NCBI GenBank assembly: GCA_903813345.2
Contig: CAIIXF020000011.1
Location: 11,380,842 to 11,444,841 of the forward strand
DNA length: 64,000 bases
DNA from: Owenia fusiformis
Lineage: Eukaryota; Annelida; Polychaeta; Sabellida; Oweniidae
Reading direction: 5' to 3'
Positions 58,301 to 64,000 of this stretch are shown here, piece by piece (the stretch's first letter is position 1; each line of letters starts with the position of its first letter). The translations under genes and the position numbers were made by a program. A model generated the notes under the pieces. The model was not told the DNA's origin, did no database searches, and worked only from the letters and a program-made list of their open reading frames with translations.

Positions 58301-61300
58301 TTGGAAGCAGATGGACATTTGAAACAGTCTATCAGATGGTGCCTACACTGTTGTAAATATATTTTTTATTACAGATAAGCCTATCAGAGATCTCTAAATA
58401 TATGTTCATGTTCTGGTAACCATATTTTGTGACTGTTTCATTGTTTCAGATCTTATTCAATAACTATTACTTACCTCAAATGTTTTAACTGCTCATAAGT
58501 CTATACATTATGATTTTAAAATGTTTACACTATAATCCATACTCAAGATAAAAATTGAAGCAGATGGGAGATAAAGTAAATTATAAATCTGAGTCCCAAT
58601 GAACATTGAAAAAACAAAATCTTTAATTTATGGTCTTAATCTAGCACATTACTGATCTTCCTAACCAAAAGTAAAATCTGTGAAAAATCCAATGTATGGT
58701 ATAGGAAGATTTTCTAATTTTTTCCTTAATGCTGAATTAGCTTTTCTTCCTCTTATGTATTTTGATATTTCTGATATTCTATTTTTTGCCTGGAAATAAT
58801 TTCAGAATATACATCCTAATCTATATGTCTCTGACAGACTGTTTCAGATATCAATCTGGTACTACTATTTGAGACTAAATATCAGTGTAAAATTGATGCT
58901 ATGAATATTATCCTGAGAAATGTATATACATAAGGGTTATGTACTGGGAGGTTTTGGATATGGGGTTTATCCAGAGGGAGATATGCATATCTACCTGAGG
59001 GACCGTAGGGACCGAAGGTAGATGTGCATATCTCATGAGGGATGAACCCAATATCCAAACCGACCATACATAACTGCTTTATCCTATACCAAGTAGAATT
59101 TCCTAATTTTCTTTCAATTTTTTTTTAATATTTCAATTTTTTAATTTTTTTTCAATTTTTTAATATTTTTTTTCTTTTTTCAATTTTTTCTTATTTTTTC
59201 AAACTTTTTCTTCTTAGCGGGAAGATATGCCCTGGGGCGGGAGATATGAGGGGAGATATGGAGGTTCAGGATATGGAAACCTCAAAATCAGGATACAGGA
59301 TATATCTTACCAACTTATCTCCCTAAAACTCTACTTGGCATAGGATAAATGTATATATATTACATGTACATCTACTTTACTTCAGCCCCCAAGTGTCAGT
59401 GTCTGGTATAACCTTTCTTATCAAGAAATCCTTCAAGAGCCGTCATCCCATTTCAGCAACAATTACAAAAGTGACTTCTGCACCTCCATCAAATATATTT
59501 TTAAATCAAAGTCATTGTGAAATAATAAAAAATATTGATGTTTATGGCCACCCTGTTCGTGCACATTTGGGTCAACCTGCACAAACAATTTGGACAGATA
59601 TAATTAAGGGATATGGAATATCATTGCACATACAGAAACAACCCTGGTAACTTAAGAAATAATTCATATTATTGTAAAACTTCAACCATTAGAAAAAATT
59701 CATGCAGTACTAATCTTGTAAAATAAATTACAAAACATGCCTTATTGAACAAAACATGGCTGAATTCCTCATTAAAAATCAGCATAACTATATACAAGCA
59801 AAACAGGAAAGATGAGTTATGCATAAATCAGTGCTTCCTCAGAATTCTTTTCCAATGTTTGTAGATATTGTAATTTTATCTTTTTTGACTCAGACATTTC
59901 GGAACGTTTTCAAATTCTGCATGTGAGAAGATTTAATCTGTGCAATTTTGAAAAGGATGTGTCCGGGTATATGCCCTTTTGGTCCCTCAGTCAAATGTAT
60001 GTTAAATATGTTTTTTATTACTGTCCTAGTTATATTTGATAAGTATATTTACTTTTTCACGAGTTTTGATGCAAAATTAACCCCCTGCTGAGAGTCAGAA
60101 TAAGTATCTTAACCAAAAATAAATAGTCATTATCATAGAATAAAAACCTCAATGGCAACATGTATGACTTGCAAAGAAGAAATAACTTAAGACCCATGAA
60201 GAATTTAAAAGAAAATCATAATTTTGAAATATATTTAAGGATTAAATTTTTTTTCAAATTTTTGAATTTCCCGCCAGTTTAATTTGAAGGGGGAAAAACA
60301 AGATGGCTGCCATTTGATGTAAGAAATATCAGGAAAAAAGTTGCTTCACTTTTAGTTTTCACAATGAGCACAGTTTTCCGGTTTAGGTTTTTTGACTGAT
60401 TCTGACTCTTCATCACCAGGGTCATGTATAGAGATTATAAAATTGAAACCGGAATGTTGTGCTCAGCATGAATTTGACTGAAATATGTGTAACTTCACCA
60501 ACTCAATTGAAGTCTCAAAACTGGATGCTCGGTAACTTTGAGTGACTATAATCCCTTGATTACCCAGATAAACACCAATTCACTTATCCAGAAATGCCAT
60601 TCAATGTCTATACAAAGAAAGTAAGCAATGTTTTGGAGGATATGTTTCAAACCTTTTGTATAAATATTTCATTTAATATTTGCCATTGATTTTTTTTCAA
60701 TTCTGACAAAGTGATATGCACTGTCTTTGATGCCAATATTCTTCATTAATTGTGATACAAATTGATATTTTTGTACTCTCAGAAGAAGGATAAGATATTG
60801 AAGTTTAATAATATGTGTGATTGAGTTGGTTTTTCAGACATTACAATTTTCAATATTTTCTAAGTCGATACCCAGACTCATTCCCAGACTCATCCTTTCA
60901 AATCCTAATATGAAACTTTTGAATTAATTCTTAAATTCTCTACATTAAAGTTATATGATCATTCCTTGGAGTAATTCACCTCTACTAGAATCATACAAAA
61001 TTCCTAGTTTAGTATTTCTCTTCATAATGGGTCTCCAGTTTATCAGCATACACATGCAACTGTTTAGACTATTCATTTAATAAGAGACATGTTTTATATG
61101 TCTCTGCTTTAATATTTCTCCAAAACGTTTTGCTAAATGTAAAATGTTGAGATATTTAATGGACTGATCTTACATTGCATGAGTTTACTTATTATTATAC
61201 ATGTATGATGGAACTGTTTCAATAGTTTAGAATCATATGGTTATGTTGAACTCACCTGCTACCACTCCAAGGGAATAAACAAATCCCACCCTCCACCACT

Positions 61301-63848
61301 TGTGGACCATCTCCAAAGGCAAGCCCAGCATTAGCTGCATTATCAAGTTGAACACTAAATGAAGATAGCTGAAATTGAAAGTTCAGATGAAAATGGAATG
61401 GAATAGACAAGAAGAGATAACAATGAATATGTTCATGAACACAAGGTGAACACTCATGAACACAAGGTGAACACTCATGAACACAAGGTAAACACTCATG
61501 AACACAAGGTGAACACAGCTGAGATAGTCTACGCTACACAGAGATAGAAAGAAATCGAAAGCATTATTACTGTAGTCCAGCACTCTCAAGGCTTTGATCC
61601 ACTACTGATAGAATGTTATGTAAAGATTCAAAATAGCATGGAACAGAAAAGATTATCTATGAAAACATTCACCCTGTACCAAGCTAACCAACAATTGAGC
61701 ACATGCTGTTGTCCTCTCCCACGATGAGTCCAACATTGTTGTTATCACTTACCCTACATGTATGAACATATAAGTGAGGAAGCGCCAGGCCTCATATCTT
61801 CTCTGTGGCTTGTATATAAGTGGACTGTACCAGGGGAAACCTGAGGAGGCAGTAGTTTCAACCCCCATCCCTTTTAATTCTATTGCATAGAACACAAATA
61901 CACCTATCTGAAAACATTGAGAGAAAATTGAATAGAATTGAATAATTTGTTTTGTATTTCGAATTAGGTAGTTATATCCCAAGAGGCCTAAAATAACTTT
62001 TATCTTTAAACTAAAAAAGCTCGCTGCAACCAACCTCATCTAAAAAATCAAAAAATTGGCTGATTGCACCCTATAGTCATCCAGTTCCCTCTATATAATT
62101 CCCAGGTTCGCTGGCCATTTTTGCTTCATGCGAATCAGTCAGTACATGTTGCAGTAAGAAGTTAACATAATTAATAGACTAAAAATCTAAGATATATTTT
62201 CTTACCTCTGCCAGACTTATAAAGATCATAAACAATGGTGGAGGGCAGCAGTTATAGTGATCAAGATAATACTCCATCCTTTTCTTCTGTGCATTTCTTG
62301 GGATAACTCCATTAAGTGAGATTTTTAGCAGTTTCTGAAATGCAGTAAGCTGACGATCTCCTGTTTCTGCAGTCATCTACAAAATATTTACAAATTTACC
62401 TTACAGGCAGAATCAGATCTACAGGGATCGGTGACAAAATTGCAAGCAACATGCACAATTGACCAACTAATATATTCCTTTCAATCTCAAATATGATATA
62501 TCCTGATAGTTCATGACATGTTATTATGCATTGGAGAAGTGATTAAGGATTTTAAGTGCCAAAATAGAGAAAAAATTGTGAATTACTCCAAAATAATAAA
62601 AATGGGAATCATACTTCTAAACAAATACATGTAAATGCATTATTATAAGAATTCAATATTTAGAAAATAAGACATGACAAGGAATGATATTCAAAATATT
62701 CTAAAATTGAAGTAATCATTTGTCATTACTACTAATAATGTAAGAATGAATGAATATGATCAGAATTAAGAGAACCCATTTTATTACCACTTTAAGAATT
62801 ACATTTAAGGTTGAGTCCTAGACATATCCTTTGCAAATTTTCATATTCTCATTATATGGAAGATAGCATAGTTAAAGCATTTTTATATAAATGCATGCTA
62901 TTATTGTATACTAAGACACTTACAATTCTGATGAATTCACCAAATTCCAGCTTCCCATCTTGATATTCATCCGCACGTCTTAAGAGCAGCTCCATCTTTC
63001 CTCTAGGCAATTTGCTACCACCAACTTCCTCCATTTCTTGCCGCAGACTCTTCAGTGGCACCCCTCCTTCATGTTCATGCTGCAAACCAGAATATGCAAA
63101 CAAACTAATTCACATTCATTAATCTTTATATGTCACAACAAAATGATATGCAGATAATAAAAAAAAAGCTCATCATGTGAGCTAAAAACAGACATTGGAG
63201 ATCAGAATTTTCACCAATTTAAGCAATTGGGTGACCATTTAGGAGTATCAATGGCACAAATCATAAAGACAGTACAATACTTCTGTAGTATAATATAACC
63301 ATACTTTGAGGATATTTCTAAGCGACTTCCCCCTTTAAGGCAGCCATTATGAATTATCTGAGGCACAAGTCAGAAAAACATAATAAAGCTATACTTTAGA
63401 CAGACCTCAAAATTAACAAAAATCCCTGCTTTCCTAAAAAACATGGAATTATGTGAAATAGATAGATGTTGTGAATACAAATACAGTGTCTACATGTATG
63501 ATATGGATCTTACGATACAATATGAATGATAGGACACTACAATACAGCCTGAATAATAAAACTTATTCACATTCTTAATTATGACATCAAGGAAGAATTG
63601 TTTCAGGACCAAATCTGACCTGGTTCTTTAATTTTACACATCTAGAACTTGAAATTATAAAAATGTACTTTTATTCTGTCCATGTTGAAAGTGTTTCCTT
63701 AATTTTTAACATTATTTATATATCAGATGTTCATCTTTGAATTGATAAAGCTTGTATCCTGACATAATTAAATTAATTGAGCGCTCATGTAGTAGATATT
63801 ATCAGATGGAAAATATATACTTACCCTATCAAAGATTGGCTTGTATCT
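55161..63848 (-). CDS. rhomboid-like intramembrane serine protease with EF-hand (3' part, nine exons)
   Basis: The gene encodes a secretase-type rhomboid, which cleaves membrane proteins (such as EGF-family ligands) within the membrane. Coding exons in order: 63825-63848, 62924-63079, 62206-62376, 61753-61907, 61256-61368, 57925-58025, 57488-57578, 57192-57287 and 55161-55336. All junctions are GT-AG and the phases agree, giving 360 residues. Domains: an EF-hand region (residues 1-60, loop DEYQDGKLEFGE), TM1 at about 108-125, the WRFLTY loop, H172/N176 oxyanion residues (HLVFN), catalytic Ser224 in GASGG and His296 in AAHFGG, and a seventh TM near the C-terminus. All catalytic residues are intact. 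EF-hands place it with the RHBDL1/RHBDL3-like group, though orthology is not certain. The start lies beyond 64000. Confidence 0.93.
55468..56986 (+). mobile_element. satellite-carrying transposon, copy E (in rhomboid intron)
   Basis: Left end AGAACAACGGCAACGCCAAA, right end CTTCGTTCGATGGGATA, about eight 136-bp units and a (GGAC)n/(GTAC)n microsatellite at 56876-56946. It lies antisense in the last rhomboid intron. The periodic minus-strand frames seen here are repeat by-products. Confidence 0.8.
57192..57287 (-). CDS. rhomboid exon: catalytic histidine
   Basis: 96 bp, phase 1 in and 1 out. Carries GFAAHFGGFLA with the catalytic histidine of TM6. Confidence 0.93.
57488..57578 (-). CDS. rhomboid exon: L4-TM5
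   Basis: 91 bp, phase 0 in and 1 out, NWKEMTRGC onward and ending RLTLILVL. Confidence 0.9.
57666..57836 (-). pseudogene. DOCK-like exon in rhomboid intron
   Basis: In the 346-bp intron between the catalytic-Ser exon and the next, a sense-strand open frame has a strong acceptor (TTTTTCTCTTTACCAG) and a donor (CAAG|GTAAC). The 171-bp block is phase 1 on both sides. The peptide contains IHRFQFIDEVNPDKYYF, then RIERTNMIF and NTFPGVIHW, which resembles the ..IERT......LPG..RW.EV pattern of the DHR2 (GEF) domain of DOCK proteins. Its phase does not fit the surrounding rhomboid exons, so in-frame inclusion is not possible. The assignment rests on my reading of the motif. Confidence 0.4.
57925..58025 (-). 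CDS. rhomboid exon: catalytic serine
   Basis: 101 bp, phase 1 in and 0 out. Carries AGASGGCYALIGAQLA with the nucleophilic serine. The preceding intron is 3.2 kb and holds several repeats. Confidence 0.94.
58936..59074. mobile_element. palindromic foldback, part A, second copy
   Basis: A 139-bp palindrome, left arm GTTATGTACTGGGAGG then TTGGATATGGGGTTTATCC and GAGATATGCATATCTACC, loop GAGGGACCGTAGGGACCGAA. Same plan as 9948-10136 but with a changed stem sequence, still self-complementary. Confidence 0.75.
59078..59349. mobile_element. palindromic foldback, part B, second copy
   Basis: Inverted ends TTTATCCTATACCAAGTAGA (59078) and the complement (ending 59349) bound a pyrimidine-rich run (59097-59216) and a purine-rich stretch (GGCGGGAGATATGAGGGGAG). 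The module starts directly after part A, as at 10136. Confidence 0.65.
59386..59646 (+). other. exon-like open frame of unknown origin
   Basis: Antisense to the rhomboid gene, in its 3.2-kb intron. An acceptor (TCTACTTTACTTCAG) and donor (CCCTG|GTAACTT) bound 261 bp that is open throughout and symmetric in phase (2-2). The peptide includes FKSRHPISATITKVTSAPPS and VYGHPVRAHLGQPAQTIW. I do not recognise it. It may be a captured exon or part of a dead transposon protein. Confidence 0.3.
59950..60902 (-). mobile_element. ~0.95-kb MITE-like element, copy 2 (in rhomboid intron)
   Basis: Inverted copy of 10418-11346 with the same AAAGGATG.GTCTGGG ends; small indels only. It lies within the 3.2-kb rhomboid intron. 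Confidence 0.75.
61256..61368 (-). CDS. rhomboid exon: TM2-TM3, oxyanion residues
   Basis: 113 bp, phase 2 in and 1 out. Carries HLVFNLIMQLMLGLPLEMVH, holding the conserved His and Asn of the oxyanion hole. Confidence 0.93.
61400..61520 (+). repeat. 19-bp GAACACAAGGTGAACACTC microsatellite
   Basis: Four units of ATGAACACAAGGTGAACACTC-type sequence (with period about 20) inside a rhomboid intron; not coding. Confidence 0.6.
61753..61907 (-). CDS. rhomboid exon: TM1 end and L1 loop
   Basis: 155 bp, phase 0 in and 2 out. Carries the end of TM1 and the RYEAWRFLTYMFIH block (the WR motif of loop 1). Confidence 0.92.
62206..62376 (-). CDS. rhomboid exon: linker and TM1 start
   Basis: 57 codons, phase 0-0. 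The ATG at its first base is internal, not a start, because the frame runs on from the EF-hand exon. It ends in CPPPLFMIFISLAE, the family's entry into TM1. Confidence 0.9.
62924..63079 (-). CDS. rhomboid exon: EF-hand
   Basis: 52 codons, phase 0-0, acceptor TTTGCAG and donor GTAAGTG. Carries the 12-residue loop DEYQDGKLEFGE; positions 1, 5, 6 and 12 are canonical, while Tyr at position 3 is unusual and may weaken calcium binding. Confidence 0.9.
63825..63848 (-). CDS. rhomboid microexon (24 nt)
   Basis: Acceptor TATTTTTTGTAG and donor GTAAG bound eight codons, RYKPIFDR, phase 0-0. They join in frame to the next exon so that FDR/HEHEGG forms a continuous EF-hand-like first loop. The size makes it easy to miss; the evidence is splice sites, phase and fit to the family's PIF.KHD-type sequence. 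Confidence 0.6.
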
Positions 63849-64000
63849 CTACAAAAAATAAAAATACAAAAATCAAGACACATTGTAAACTTGGAACACC
63901 ATGAAATTACAAATTCCACCAAACAAAACCTGTTTGTATCAATTTTTCTTTATTTTGAACCATAAATTACAGGAATCACAAAAGAGTATATTGTATTTGC

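Noticed and set aside
62179-62376. ATG at 62376 as the rhomboid start codon
   Set aside because: It sits directly at a splice acceptor and is in frame with the EF-hand exon upstream, so it is internal Met; use as an alternative start is possible but unsupported.

Overview
The window is nuclear DNA of an animal, most likely a marine invertebrate. The evidence is split genes with GT-AG introns and consistent phases, a rhomboid-like intramembrane protease and an organic-ion transporter exon of metazoan type, AT-rich sequence, and a dense load of eukaryotic transposon remnants. Nothing bacterial, phage-like or organellar is visible. I could not fix the phylum.

Only two host genes are convincing, both on the minus strand and one at each end. 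At the right end (55161-63848) nine exons encode the last 360 residues of a rhomboid-like protease with N-terminal EF-hand sequence, all membrane segments and both catalytic residues; its 5' end lies beyond base 64000. At the left (5252-5635) is the first coding exon of an SLC22-family transporter; I found no further exons for it in the window. The roughly 49 kb between them holds no gene I can defend.

Region by region: 0.3-5.1 kb holds foldback MITEs, one nested in another, and a LINE C-terminus. 6-12.6 kb has foldbacks, two minisatellites and short dispersed repeats. 13-14.6 kb is a transposon carrying an internal 136-bp satellite. 14.7-30.8 kb holds three tandem copies (plus a stub) of a ~4.6-kb unit, each with a 19-bp minisatellite. 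31-37 kb has an LTR-retrotransposon remnant and nested MITEs. 38-41 kb has a CpG-containing promoter-like patch, a tRNA-derived SINE and a 1.57-kb giant foldback. 42-51 kb has several minisatellites, a mariner/Tc1 transposase remnant, a mariner-type MITE with a readable empty site, and a LINE remnant. 55-63.8 kb is the rhomboid gene, whose introns carry transposons and two exon-like sequences of other origin.

The most interesting items are: (a) a two-part palindromic element found at 9.9-10.4 kb and 58.9-59.3 kb (half copy at 47.6 kb), in which the stem sequence changes between copies while both arms change together; (b) the 4.6-kb tandem unit with duplicated GT-AG exon-like blocks and an array open in all three forward frames; (c) a DOCK-like exon lying in the sense direction in a rhomboid intron; and (d) a predicted 24-nt coding microexon in the rhomboid gene.
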